This document shows positions 7,431-16,243 of a stretch of 29,832 nucleotides of DNA, piece by piece. The translations under genes and the position numbers were made by a program. Origin of the DNA: an uncultured Prevotella sp. (GTDB taxonomy: Bacteria > Bacteroidota > Bacteroidia > Bacteroidales > Bacteroidaceae); contig CAKQSF010000022.1 in the NCBI GenBank assembly GCA_934272845.1, positions 1 to 29,832 of the forward strand, given 5' to 3'. How positions within the stretch are numbered: the first letter of the stretch is position 1; each line of letters opens with the position of its first letter. Below the pieces are notes generated by a model. The model ran no database searches. It worked only from the letters and a program-made list of their open reading frames with translations, and was not told the DNA's origin.

Positions 7431-8624
7431 TTATACGAACATCTTGTCCAGGCACGCAGCCTTTATTTGCTTTAACTTCTCCAAACGCTGGGTCTGGAGG
7501 GTGATGCGACGGTCGAGGGCGGTGAAGTATTTTCCTATGACTTGCTGTTCTTGCATATCACAATCATAAACCCAAAGATTTCTTAGTGACGACGGATTAA
7601 TTGCAGGAAAACTTGTTCCTGTACAATTATCCATAATTTGTTTCAAAAATTGATTGCTTTGAATAACAGTAAACAAGAACAATGCATCCTTCAAGGCTCT
7701 TATTTGTGCATATCCCGTTGAGAACACATAATCCTTATTTTCCATTTGATAATAATAATTATTCTTTTGATAAGGTCTAACTGTTTGATAAAAAATATCT
7801 CCTTTCTCTGCAAGTCGCTGTGCTCTTGATGGAGCAGAAACTTTGTTCTCTCTTCTATGAGACTTCATAATCGTACCACTAACAGATTCCAAGTCTACGT
7901 ATTCAAATGAATCTGGTAATTCACATTTTGGATTTATGATAGCAATTTCTCCCAGTTTCACTTTCTTCCATTCCCCCTCAAACCCTTTGAATCTAACCTT
8001 AGGCACAGTCTCTCCCTCTTGTGGGAACATGGCTTGCAAACTTGCCTCCTTCACTTGTTTCAGGGAGGCAAGACGATAGGTGGAGGCGGAGATGAGGGAA
8101 TCGAGATGAGTGAAGTAGGACGCTATTTGCTTCTGCTCTTGCCTATTATTGGGTATGAACTCTATGATGGAATCTATATCTCTTGATGATGCATTTGGCT
8201 GCGCACTATAAGTTAGCAGTTTTACTAAATCTTTACGAAATTTCTGTGAACTAACAATTACAGTAAGAAGTCCATAATCAACCTTGCCTGTCTTTGTGAA
8301 TTTGCCGACACGTTGATTCTGATACATAAATTGGGTGTTTCTTACAACTGCTACTTTGCCAGTCGTTGCTCCAGACATTGCTATAACTGCATCTCCATTA
8401 TATAGTCTGAAAGACTCGTCGCCTTTAAGCATCTTGTAATTTGCAAATTCACCGCCCACAATACCCGATTCCAAAATATTTGAAATTCTTACAACGGGTA
8501 TGCCAGTCAAAACGAAAAGATTGCTAAGAAACGCATATCCTCCAGCAACAGGTGCAATATCCCCAATAAGAGCAGTCTTCCACTCCCCCTCAAACCCTTT
8601 AAATCTTATCTTTGGTACATTCAT
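7431..8624 (-). CDS. hsdS: Type I restriction-modification, S subunit
   Basis: A 397-residue specificity subunit with two target-recognition domains, each binding one half of a bipartite DNA site, joined by helical spacers. Both halves open with the same phrase (VPKIRFKGFEGEWK near residue 3, VPKVRFKGFEGEWK near 208) and end with a helical segment (YFTHLDSLISASTYRLASLKQ; YFTALDRRITLQTQRLEKLKQ), the standard circularly symmetric design. The start overlaps the stop of the nuclease gene upstream by ATGA, implying coupled translation. Only one S gene is present, and no invertase or spare S cassette is nearby. Confidence 0.94.
   Translation of the reverse strand: MNVPKIRFKGFEGEWKTALIGDIAPVAGGYAFLSNLFVLTGIPVVRISNILESGIVGGEFANYKMLKGDESFRLYNGDAVIAMSGATTGKVAVVRNTQFMYQNQRVGKFTKTGKVDYGLLTVIVSSQKFRKDLVKLLTYSAQPNASSRDIDSIIEFIPNNRQEQKQIASYFTHLDSLISASTYRLASLKQVKEASLQAMFPQEGETVPKVRFKGFEGEWKKVKLGEIAIINPKCELPDSFEYVDLESVSGTIMKSHRRENKVSAPSRAQRLAEKGDIFYQTVRPYQKNNYYYQMENKDYVFSTGYAQIRALKDALFLFTVIQSNQFLKQIMDNCTGTSFPAINPSSLRNLWVYDCDMQEQQVIGKYFTALDRRITLQTQRLEKLKQIKAACLDKMFV
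7966..8616. repeat. Direct repeat pair within hsdS (7966-8004 and 8578-8616)
   Basis: Two copies of a segment of about 39 bases, starting TTCCACTCCCCCTCAAACCC in the right copy with a handful of mismatches between copies, encode the phrase that opens each recognition domain. They are 612 bases apart in direct orientation. Such repeats allow domain exchange by homologous recombination in type I S genes. Confidence 0.75.
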
Positions 8625-9721
8625 TCGTTGTCCTCCTTATTCTCAGCTTGTTGTAAATAAAAGAGTTGTTTTTGGCGTTCTATCTCTATGCGCAGTTGTT
8701 CCTTGGTTGGCAAATATGTAAGATATTTTGAGGCGAAGAGATGGTCGTTGTCGTGCAAAACTGAGTAGCGTGCTATATCATCATCCGTATCGGCACATAA
8801 TATAATGCCCAAAGTAGGATTATCTCCCTCTGTTCGCTTCAGTTCATCATACATACGAACATACATATCCATCTGCCCAACATCTTGGTGGGTAACCTTT
8901 TGGCTTTTTAAGTCAATCAAAACAAAGCATTTCAATATATAATTATAGAACACCAAATCTATATAATAATCCTCTTTTTCTGTGTGAATATGTTGCTGAC
9001 GAGCCACAAACGCAAAACCTCTTCCCATTTCGAGTAAGAAATGCTCCATATTAGTGATGATACTGCGTTCCAAATCCGACTCTGTGAAATCAACATTCGG
9101 AGCAATGCCGAGGAATTCCGCCACCACAGGATTTTTTATGTAATCCAATTGGTCTCCTTGTAGAGATTTAGTATTTTGCAGCATCTCTTGTTCTACCAGT
9201 TCTTTGCGCTGTGATTGCAGCAATCGGTAATAATATTGCGAGGATATGTTGCGCTGCAATGTGCGAACGCTCCAAGTTTGCTGTTCTGCCTCTTTGGTGT
9301 ACCAGTCTCTTGCCTTTTCATCAGACACTTGCAATAATGTGCGATAATGTGTCCAACTAAGCATAACAGTAGATTTTCCACTCACTGCGTGGAAAATCTC
9401 TTTATAACTGTGATAGAAAGAAATATAACTGTACAAATTGCTCTTTGTAAATCCCTTGCCATAAAGCCTTGTCAGGTCTTTTGACAGTTTCTTGATTATT
9501 TGAGCACCATACTCAGCTCTGGCATTACCTTTCATATCCTCTTCTGATATTCGTCTGCCTATATTCCAATTACGTTGTACGAGTAATACGTTTACAGATT
9601 GATATGCACGTTTCCTGGCATCGTCTATGATGCGCTGCATATCATTAAGAAGGTGCTGATACGTGTTCTTATCAACTTCTGTGTTTACGGAGGAAACATC
9701 CATATTTTTTCTTATATCCAT
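8621..9721 (-). CDS. DUF1016/YhcG-type PD-(D/E)xK nuclease
   Basis: A 366-residue protein of the YhcG (PDDEXK nuclease, DUF1016) family, common in defence loci. The N-terminal half is helical and probably DNA-binding (LLVQRNWNIGRRISEED; YGKGFTKSNLYSYISFYHSY; SWTHYRTLLQV). The C-terminal half carries the nuclease fold, with Asp255 in YYIDLVFYN and Asp270-x-Lys272 in VLIDLKSQK, followed by QVDMY-like QMDMYVRMYDE. The gene is inserted between hsdM and hsdS: it starts 5 bases after the hsdM stop and overlaps hsdS by 4 bases, so it is translated as part of the operon. Its role in type I restriction is not established. Met7 is an alternative start. Confidence 0.88.
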   Translation of the reverse strand: MDIRKNMDVSSVNTEVDKNTYQHLLNDMQRIIDDARKRAYQSVNVLLVQRNWNIGRRISEEDMKGNARAEYGAQIIKKLSKDLTRLYGKGFTKSNLYSYISFYHSYKEIFHAVSGKSTVMLSWTHYRTLLQVSDEKARDWYTKEAEQQTWSVRTLQRNISSQYYYRLLQSQRKELVEQEMLQNTKSLQGDQLDYIKNPVVAEFLGIAPNVDFTESDLERSIITNMEHFLLEMGRGFAFVARQQHIHTEKEDYYIDLVFYNYILKCFVLIDLKSQKVTHQDVGQMDMYVRMYDELKRTEGDNPTLGIILCADTDDDIARYSVLHDNDHLFASKYLTYLPTKEQLRIEIERQKQLFYLQQAENKEDNE

Positions 9722-9726
9722 ACCAT

Positions 9727-12285
9727 TTACCCTTTCATCAACTCCTTTAATCCCTCTATCGCAAACTCGTCGCCCGTGAGTTGTCCCACCAACTCTGCCA
9801 TTTCCTTGTTGGCAGCAGCCATGTCGCGGTCAATCTGTTGATAACTGACGGCGTATTTCTTGCTGAGGGCAAGGACAGAAGATTCAAGGTTAGACAATTC
9901 AGAGAGTAACGTGTCGTTGATACCACTGCAAACAGGCACAATCCATTTCGTGTGTAGGAAGTTGGCAACCTCTTCATCTGTCAAGGTCTGAACAGCCTCC
10001 ACCGTCTTGTCAACGAGAGTCTGTCGGTCGGTCTTTATCTGCTTGTTCTTCTTCGTCTGTTCATCCCAAAGCGCCACAATCTTCTTTAGTTTTGCCTTTG
10101 TCTCTGGCTCAACATCAGCCTTGGGCTTGGCATCCGCCTTGATAGCAGACTTGTTGAAGGCATTGTCCTTCTCGCTGTCGAGGTAAGCCTCCGTCTCCTC
10201 TTCGCTGAACGACTCACGCAGTTCGTCCAGTTCGCTACTGATTGACTCAATGCGCTGCTGTAATGCGCTGAGGGCATCCAGTTCAGTCTGGAACTTCTCG
10301 TGCTGAACCAAATCAAAGGGAATGATACGACCTTTTACACCGTCGGGAACCTCAATCTCCTCGTCATTCTTCTTCACGAGTTTGTAAGCAGTCTCCACCT
10401 CACGAGTGGTGTCAAGCCCATCCTGCTGAATGGTCTCAATGTCGTTGACAATCATCTGCCAGTTGTTTGCCAACGCCTGGTAAGCAGCATACTTATCCAC
10501 CAAAGGAATGTTTCTCAGGCGAGAGAATATATCCAATGCAATTTCGTCCTGTGCCGTAAGTTCATGAACAGACTTTACGTTGTCAATGAGCCGACGGTGC
10601 ATAGCATCAGCGAAACCATTGAATGTAGCGTCAAACTGCTCCTTAAAGGTCTTGACATCTTTGTTGTTCTCAATGATGCTTTGCGTGTCTTCAGAACGGA
10701 GTAGGGAATACGGTTTGTCGGTCTCAGGCACGAACAAGTCGCTGCGGAGTGACGGCAGAGCCTCCCAGTATTTCTGCAAAGCATCAATCTCTTCGTTAGG
10801 AATACCGCCAAACATAGTAGCGTAAATGTCATATCGCTCTGCCTCCTCGCTTGAGTCAACATAACGAGGAATATTCAGATTGTAGGCATTCTCACGTATC
10901 TCATCACGACTGACAGTGCGAGAGAAACCTTTTATTGTCTTACGATCACGCACCGTGTCGGCAATCTTCTTTATATCGCAAGCACGCAGGCGGTTCTGTT
11001 TGCCATCCTTAACAAAGCCTTTGCTGGCATCAATAATCAGCACATCGTCGTTCGCACGATGCTGCTTCAGCACCATGACGAGTGTAGGAATGCCCGTGCC
11101 AAAGAAGATGTTGGCTGGCAGACCGATGATAGCGTCGATGTTATTCTTCTCTATGAGATTGGTGCGTATCTGTTCCTCCTCGCCGCCACGGAACAATACG
11201 CCATGAGGCAACACGATGGTCAGTATGCCGTCGGGCTTGATGTGATGGAGTTCGTGTAGCAGAAAGGCATAGTCAGCCTTGCTCTTTGGTGCTACGCCAT
11301 AGTCCTTGAAACGGGCGTCCATCTCCTTGTCCGTTGGGTCCCAATGCTGTGAGTATGGCGGATTGCTGACTACGGCATCCACATAAAGTGGCTGACCTAT
11401 TTCGCTTCCAGCCTTGATGATAGGCCAGTCCTCGTCGAGCGAGTCGGCACAACGGGTATTGATGTTACTTGGTTGTATGCCTCGCATCACCAAGTTCATA
11501 CGGGTGAGGTTATAGGTGTTTTCCTTCAGTTCCTGGGCATAATACTTCACGCGGTTCTTGTCGGCGATATGTCTGCCAACCGACTTACCGATGGTGATAA
11601 GCAGGGAGCCTGAGCCAGATGTCGGGTCGTAAATCTCTATCTGACGCTTGTCTTTCTGACTCTCGGCAACAATCTCCGACATCAGGATGGCAACCTCATG
11701 AGGGGTATAGAACTCACCTGCCTTCTTACCAGCATTGGCAGCAAAATTGCCAATCAGGTATTCGTACACGTAGCCCAGCACGTCATAGTCCTGCGAGCCA
11801 TCAGTAGGAATATCCTTAATGAGTTTTATGAGGTCTTTAAGCGCACGAGTCTGACTCGCAGGGTTTTCACCCAGTTTGCTGAGTCCTGCCTGCAAGGTCT
11901 TGAAGATGCCGTCATACACAGGCTTATAGTTAGGACTTACCAAGCGATCGAAGGAGTTGAGAGCCACGCTGAGGTTAGCAACAGTAAAGTCGCTGTCGGG
12001 CTTGAGCCATGTAGAGAAGAGGTTATTGTACTCAATGAAATAACCGATGTTGTTCTTGCAGTATTCTATAACGATTTTTGAGTTTTCTTCCTCATAATCC
12101 TCCACAAGATTCACCAAGTCATCCTCAGTCCATCCGTCCTTCAAGAGATAGTTTACCTCATTATCAGAGAGGAACTTATAGAATATCAAACCAAGAATAT
12201 AGTCCTTATACTCATTGGCATCAATCTTTGAGCGCATCTTGTTTGCCGAAGCCCATATCTTATTTGCGAGTTGTTGCTTGTTCAT
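9727..12285 (-). CDS. hsdM: Type I restriction-modification, M subunit
   Basis: An 852-residue N6-adenine DNA methyltransferase that methylates the site specified by HsdS and forms the core of the restriction complex. The N-terminal helical domain (MNKQQLANKIWASANKMRSK) is HsdM_N. Motif X/I region: GEFYTPHEVAILM (191-203) and the AdoMet loop DPTSGSGSL (220-228). Motif IV is NPPY (308-311). After about residue 480 comes a long helical, charged C-terminal part of some 370 residues (coiled-coil-like around 690-740 and 740-830), longer than in E. coli HsdM (about 530 residues) but usual for Bacteroidetes members of this group. First gene of the hsdM-nuclease-hsdS run. Confidence 0.95.
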   Translation of the reverse strand: MNKQQLANKIWASANKMRSKIDANEYKDYILGLIFYKFLSDNEVNYLLKDGWTEDDLVNLVEDYEEENSKIVIEYCKNNIGYFIEYNNLFSTWLKPDSDFTVANLSVALNSFDRLVSPNYKPVYDGIFKTLQAGLSKLGENPASQTRALKDLIKLIKDIPTDGSQDYDVLGYVYEYLIGNFAANAGKKAGEFYTPHEVAILMSEIVAESQKDKRQIEIYDPTSGSGSLLITIGKSVGRHIADKNRVKYYAQELKENTYNLTRMNLVMRGIQPSNINTRCADSLDEDWPIIKAGSEIGQPLYVDAVVSNPPYSQHWDPTDKEMDARFKDYGVAPKSKADYAFLLHELHHIKPDGILTIVLPHGVLFRGGEEEQIRTNLIEKNNIDAIIGLPANIFFGTGIPTLVMVLKQHRANDDVLIIDASKGFVKDGKQNRLRACDIKKIADTVRDRKTIKGFSRTVSRDEIRENAYNLNIPRYVDSSEEAERYDIYATMFGGIPNEEIDALQKYWEALPSLRSDLFVPETDKPYSLLRSEDTQSIIENNKDVKTFKEQFDATFNGFADAMHRRLIDNVKSVHELTAQDEIALDIFSRLRNIPLVDKYAAYQALANNWQMIVNDIETIQQDGLDTTREVETAYKLVKKNDEEIEVPDGVKGRIIPFDLVQHEKFQTELDALSALQQRIESISSELDELRESFSEEETEAYLDSEKDNAFNKSAIKADAKPKADVEPETKAKLKKIVALWDEQTKKNKQIKTDRQTLVDKTVEAVQTLTDEEVANFLHTKWIVPVCSGINDTLLSELSNLESSVLALSKKYAVSYQQIDRDMAAANKEMAELVGQLTGDEFAIEGLKELMKG

Positions 12286-12318
12286 GTCGTGTGTATGTCT
12301 ATTGTAGTTCTACAGTTG

Positions 12319-12326
12319 CAAAGTTA
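12319..12326 (-). promoter_or_regulatory. -7 box upstream of hsdM
   Basis: TAACTTTG on the minus strand, 34 bases before the hsdM start and overlapping the last codon of the WYL gene. No TTG stands at 19-21 bases upstream, so this is a partial match. It would give hsdM its own start separate from the regulator. Confidence 0.5.
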
Positions 12327-13343
12327 TTTTATATCTGTGCAATGTTTCTGCATAGATAAATATTTCTTTAGATTCTCTTGTATTTTATCCCTTATTTCAT
12401 TGCGGAACCATTCAGGAGCCACTACTTCTACATCTGGAATAAACGAGAAAATCTGTTGCGAGAGTTCCTTGTTGGGCTTTACCCTTATGCTAACCGTGCA
12501 TGGTTCGTTTAAAACCTTTTGACTATGGTGTATAGGTTTAGAAATAACATAAGGAAATCTTTTTTCAGAGAATCTTAGAACAATCTCTTCTGTAACGATA
12601 TCATTGTCGTCATATGGAACAGATACACCTATCACATCATCGAAAAAAGTAGAGAAGTCCACACTATTGTTCTTGACAAAGGGTTTGTCAGACAAGTCGT
12701 ATATTTCAATTCTGTCTAATGCATAACTCTCAATCCTGTTTTTAATGGCGTTCATGCCGAAAAGGAACCAACGACCATTGTACTGCTTAATGTAATAAGG
12801 ATATACCAGTATCTGTCTTTTATCCTTTCCGTAAGATTGATAAGATAGTTCAATTGTCTGATGGTTAATCGTAGCATCAATCAAGCCAGAAAGGTGCTCC
12901 AGTCCTTTCAGCATAGTATTTTGGTCAAATGCTATAAGATTCTCCGTGTTTGCCTTTATTCCGAACCGATATTCAAGATTTGATATAACCTCTTCCAGCC
13001 ATGCGTTTGCAGGGAGGCCTCGATACCTACTGAGCATGTCGATGGTAGAGCGCAGGTTGTTGACTTCTTCAGTTGTCAGTTCGTTCTTGAATATAGAGAA
13101 GTCATAGTCTCTGTAATGATAATAACACTTCTTGCCGTCATATTGCGTTGCGACGATGGGTGCATAATACGGTCCCATCCTTAGGTTCGCGATATCCTCA
13201 CGAATCTGTCGCGGACTGATGTTATATCCTAATTTCTCGCTGACGCAGTCTATTAGGTCATCAAAACAAAACCTTCTGTGCTTATTGCTAAAGCATCTGT
13301 CTAATATTTGGTAGCGTAGGTATGCGTTTTTGTTTACAGGCAT
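12324..13343 (-). CDS. WYL-domain transcriptional regulator
   Basis: A 339-residue regulator with an N-terminal winged helix (about 5-75, with LGYNISPRQIREDIANLRM as the recognition region), a linker, a WYL domain (about 155-240, containing PYYIKQYNGRWFLFG and the SYALDRIE strand) and a C-terminal WCX-type extension. WYL proteins sense ligands, often nucleic acid or nucleotides, and commonly control defence islands (BrxR/CapW type). It lies 38 bases upstream of hsdM on the same strand, so I infer it controls the restriction locus. A MITE sits 39 bases before its start and a -7 box lies beyond the MITE. Confidence 0.85.
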   Translation of the reverse strand: MPVNKNAYLRYQILDRCFSNKHRRFCFDDLIDCVSEKLGYNISPRQIREDIANLRMGPYYAPIVATQYDGKKCYYHYRDYDFSIFKNELTTEEVNNLRSTIDMLSRYRGLPANAWLEEVISNLEYRFGIKANTENLIAFDQNTMLKGLEHLSGLIDATINHQTIELSYQSYGKDKRQILVYPYYIKQYNGRWFLFGMNAIKNRIESYALDRIEIYDLSDKPFVKNNSVDFSTFFDDVIGVSVPYDDNDIVTEEIVLRFSEKRFPYVISKPIHHSQKVLNEPCTVSIRVKPNKELSQQIFSFIPDVEVVAPEWFRNEIRDKIQENLKKYLSMQKHCTDIK

Positions 13344-13382
13344 ATATTCTTTTGGTTAGTGTCTTTTTATAGATTATCATTA

Positions 13383-13581
13383 TAAGTAAGTATTCAAAAT
13401 TATTTATATAAATCAATAAGTGAACATTTTTATTCCTGAAATTATATTTAATACAGTCTCTTTGGCGCATCTGCTTCCTCTGTTTTCAGTCACAATGATT
13501 ACATTGTTCCCTCAAATAGAGAAAACATCTGCATCCAAATAGCCTATATTAAATATAAAAATAATTTTGAACACTTACTTA
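13383..13581 (+). mobile_element. 199-bp foldback MITE, copy 2
   Basis: Same length and plus-strand orientation as copy 1. Ends TAAGTAAGTATTCAAAATTA and its complement, flanked by TA on both sides, with a central hairpin CAATG-ATTA-CATTG. The right two-thirds is nearly identical to copy 1. The left subterminal part (13410-13450) has diverged. It occupies nearly the whole leader between a -7 box (13590-13597, minus strand) and the WYL gene start at 13343. Confidence 0.85.
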
Positions 13582-13589
13582 TATCTATG

Positions 13590-13597
13590 CAAAGGTA
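13590..13597 (-). promoter_or_regulatory. -7 box upstream of MITE copy 2 and the WYL gene
   Basis: TACCTTTG on the minus strand matches TAnnTTTG. No TTG at the right distance, so half a promoter. The start would be near 13583, right at the outer edge of the MITE, giving a WYL leader of about 240 bases made almost wholly of repeat. Confidence 0.5.
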
Positions 13598-13635
13598 ACA
13601 ATTTTTTCGGAAAGAGAGGTTAAATGCTGTAGAAA

Positions 13636-14042
13636 GTAACTATTCTGCGGTAAATTAAGGGTGATTATGTGCAAAGCGTAGACAGAATTAGCCTGTAAGG
13701 CTGTACTGTTAGTAACCGCGGGCGTAGCCCACGGATATGATGTAGTGGAAGGGCATCTGCCTGGAGGGCAGTACATAATCTGCGTGGTACTGCCTTCCAG
13801 GCAGCAAACAGTGTGAGGTTCCAACATCCGTAGGCTACGCCCACGGTTACTAAAAGTATTGGCTTCTTGCTAAGGCAAGCGGCAAAGCCGAGTTCAGCCA
13901 AAGAAATGCTAACGTTGCCATGGAGCGAAAGCGTGTACGTAAGAGAATAACTGAAGTATTAGGTTTGTACGGGCTGCGCTCGGCTCTGGCTAAATCCGCT
14001 TAAGTGAATAATCAGTAGACGTAATCATCACAGAGTAGTAAC
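13636..14042 (+). repeat. Nested-palindrome element X (about 407 bp)
   Basis: Bounded by GTAACTATTCTG (13636-13647) and the near-complement CAGAGTAGTAAC (14031-14042). Inside, the phrase AGTAACCGCGGGCGTAGCCC (13711-13736) returns inverted at 13826-13851, and within that pair CTGCCTGGAGGGCAGTAC (13757-13774) returns inverted at 13787-13804 with one mismatch. The body (TTAAGGGTGATTATGTGCAA, AATTAGCCTG, GCCATGG, GTGTACGTAAG) is shared in the same order with the element at 16610-17145, and its left part with 29706-29832. No coding frame is credible. I infer a non-autonomous mobile or REP/BIME-like element. Confidence 0.75.
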
Positions 14043-14284
14043 TTTAGAAAACGTAATGGTAAAAAACAATATTATTTTGATGTGACATAATGCGTGCGAA
14101 AAAGCAATTTTTGTGACACTTTGATAAAAACAAAAGTGCAAATAAAAATGGTAAAATAGAAATAAATTTGCAATGGAGTAGGGGAGAGAATACCATTTGT
14201 ACCATTTAATCTCGCAATCACTATGCTTTGACAATGTGATTAGGGCTTAATAACAATGTAAAAGCGGCCTGATTACAAGTAAAA
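14043..14284. other. Gene-free AT-rich stretch
   Basis: No recognisable gene. It holds scattered ATGGTA/TACCATTT motifs (14056, 14148, 14192-14206) that also occur in the intergenic region after the MFS gene (29336, 29459). I see no further structure. Confidence 0.3.
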
Positions 14285-14326
14285 AGAATATATAAAAAGC
14301 GTTACAAACAACTGTTTGTAACGCTT
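14285..14326 (-). terminator. Rho-independent terminator, minus strand
   Basis: A perfect 13-bp inverted repeat, AAGCGTTACAAAC/GTTTGTAACGCTT, with a 4-base loop (14297-14326). Read on the minus strand it is followed by TTTTTATATATTCTTTTT, a good U tract. It would end transcripts from the GH30 gene, though it lies about 220 bases past that gene's stop. Confidence 0.75.
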
Positions 14327-14548
14327 AGATGTATGTTTTAACACCGCGGAAGCGATGCGCTATAATTATCGCGAAGAGTAATACGTTGATAGTGAATAGA
14401 ATAACAAAAACCGTAATAGTTGCGATATTCAGAGCAAAACATTTCTTCGTGGCTTATATGCGAATTATGGAGCACCATGAAAAATCAAAGTGTTACAGAA
14501 AGAGGGGATAATGTAACAAAACGAAAAAATGCCCATGCATCGTCTCCT

Positions 14549-16120
14549 TTATTGTTCTACGAATGTGGTGACGCTGCGAGGTGACAGTATGGTCTCTCCG
14601 TTGCAGGAGCCTATGGGTGCCAAACTTTCGGTAGCAACGTCGCTGGTGCGATATTGCTGCCAATGTTTTCTGTTGCCGCGGTCGAGTGAGAAGTTTACTG
14701 GCTTTGCTTCATCAGAATAGTTGATAGCAACGATTACCCATTTCCCGTTAGCGTTTTTGTATGCAGAACACATAATGCCATAAGGGTCGTTGTAACCTTC
14801 CTCAACGGTTTCTCCGTCAGCCGACACGGTAGTGATATCGTATCGCTGTGCGCCAGGGCGTATAAAGCGGCTATAGTTGCCAAGTGTCCACATTAATTTT
14901 GAATCAACAGCCCTGCCACTCTTCCAGTCGTCATTACTGAATATGCGAATTAGTCCGTCGCGATAGTCGCCACCAGCGGCGCGCCACCAACTCCAACTTT
15001 CGGCATTAGCGTAGACAAGGTCGTGGTGGATAATACGAGCCACGTAGAGAGCCGTCTTCATAGTGAAGTCGTAACCGCCACCACCGCCAATCTCTTCATC
15101 GTTGCCCATGATGCAAGTCTCGGTCTGCCAAAACTTGATACCACTCTCCTTACAAGCCTCGCGCAACTTCATTCTTATCTCGCGCATAAACTCTACAGGG
15201 GTGTTAGTCCAGTAACTGTGTCCGCCAATGAGATGAGGCAGATGCTTAACGTCCCCCAGATAAGTAGCAGTGCTGTCCTTCGTAAAGAACGCTTTAATTT
15301 CGTAACCGCGCTGCCAGTCGGCAATGTGGGTGTCAAGCATGCAGCGATAGTCGCTCGACTCATTAACAAGAATCTGCGTGTTAAGATTTTTTCCCGTCAG
15401 CGCTTTGCTAAGTTCTCGTGCAACACGGGCAACCTCACGATTTGTAGCGGGACTGCCTTCCTGCTTCGGACCAGTCCAGTTCCAGTGCCCGTCAGGTTCG
15501 TTAATAGGGCTGATGTAGTCAAAATGTATGCCGTCATGTTCCTCAATCCCTTTGAGGGAAGAGGCGATAAACTCACCAAACTTATCGTAACAATCATCCT
15601 TAAGATTAATGGTAGCGTCACGCCCAGTATTAGTGGCAAGTCCGTTTTTGGTGTAATATACAGGTGCGGAGTTGCAGAAGGCTAAGAAATAAGGCACGCC
15701 ACGCTTCTTAGCCAACTTCAGAAACCTGCGTTGGCCAGCCTGTTTGTTCCAGTTGTATGTGCCGTCGGCATTGAGAAAACATTCCGTGCGTGTGCTACGT
15801 TGTATTTGGGCGTCATCGCCCTGCTCCTCGCTTCCGGCACCAAGATTAAAACGCCAAATAGAGAGGCCAATGCCCTTAGGCTTGCCAGAGGCATCGTTCT
15901 CGGTACTGAATAGCCAGTCGGCTATTTTCTCTTGCTCTTTCTCCTGCCATAATCCTATGAACTGCATGCTCCAAGCGTCGCTCGCTCCGAAGTGCAGAAT
16001 GTGCTGTTCGGGCGAAGACGTAAGGATGGTGTAATTAGTAACTCGGTTGTTAGTCTGTGCGATTGTCGTTATCGGAATTAAGAGACAAAGGCACATGCGA
16101 AGAAGAAAATTGTTGTACAT
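14549..16120 (-). CDS. Secreted glycoside hydrolase family 30
   Basis: A 523-residue exported glycosidase with an N-terminal signal peptide (LLRMCLCLLIPITTIAQ), then a (beta/alpha)8 barrel with a beta side domain. GH30 features: HFGASDAWSMQFIG near the start, acid/base Glu208 in ISPINEPDGHWNW, and nucleophile Glu334 in FWQTETCIMG. The C-terminal part (about 440-523, GKWVIVAINYSDEAKPVNF) is the beta-sandwich. The family includes endo-beta-1,6-galactanases, glucuronoxylanases and glucosylceramidases; the text is closest in feel to the beta-1,6-galactanase or xylanase groups, but the substrate is not decided. No SusCD pair lies beside it. It stands 123 bases after the Spy-like gene and has its own -7 box. 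Confidence 0.85.
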   Translation of the reverse strand: MYNNFLLRMCLCLLIPITTIAQTNNRVTNYTILTSSPEQHILHFGASDAWSMQFIGLWQEKEQEKIADWLFSTENDASGKPKGIGLSIWRFNLGAGSEEQGDDAQIQRSTRTECFLNADGTYNWNKQAGQRRFLKLAKKRGVPYFLAFCNSAPVYYTKNGLATNTGRDATINLKDDCYDKFGEFIASSLKGIEEHDGIHFDYISPINEPDGHWNWTGPKQEGSPATNREVARVARELSKALTGKNLNTQILVNESSDYRCMLDTHIADWQRGYEIKAFFTKDSTATYLGDVKHLPHLIGGHSYWTNTPVEFMREIRMKLREACKESGIKFWQTETCIMGNDEEIGGGGGYDFTMKTALYVARIIHHDLVYANAESWSWWRAAGGDYRDGLIRIFSNDDWKSGRAVDSKLMWTLGNYSRFIRPGAQRYDITTVSADGETVEEGYNDPYGIMCSAYKNANGKWVIVAINYSDEAKPVNFSLDRGNRKHWQQYRTSDVATESLAPIGSCNGETILSPRSVTTFVEQ

Positions 16121-16125
16121 GTAGG

Positions 16126-16133
16126 CAAAGTTA
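16126..16133 (-). promoter_or_regulatory. -7 box abutting the GH30 start
   Basis: TAACTTTG on the minus strand ends only 5 bases before the ATG at 16120. With the usual spacing the transcript would begin at or next to the start codon, implying a leaderless mRNA, or else the box is a chance match. No TTG at -33. Confidence 0.4.
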
Positions 16134-16243
16134 CTTATTTTGCATGAGATTTATGCATGTTGATACAAAAAAAACATGACTTTTGTGTAGAATTCTTGAA
16201 ATACAGCACAAAAGCCATGCAAACCCCATGTAGTGATATGAAG

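Noticed and set aside
7431..8624. Phase-variable, invertible hsdS system
   Set aside because: The repeats in hsdS are direct, only one S gene is present, and no invertase or silent S cassette is in the window; ordinary two-domain S gene symmetry explains them.
9193..9381. Open frames antisense or shifted within the hsd genes
   Set aside because: All are shadows of long genes with clear family motifs in the main frame.
14329..14511. 60-codon open frame on the plus strand
   Set aside because: No start signal, no recognisable family, and it begins at the hairpin of a minus-strand terminator.
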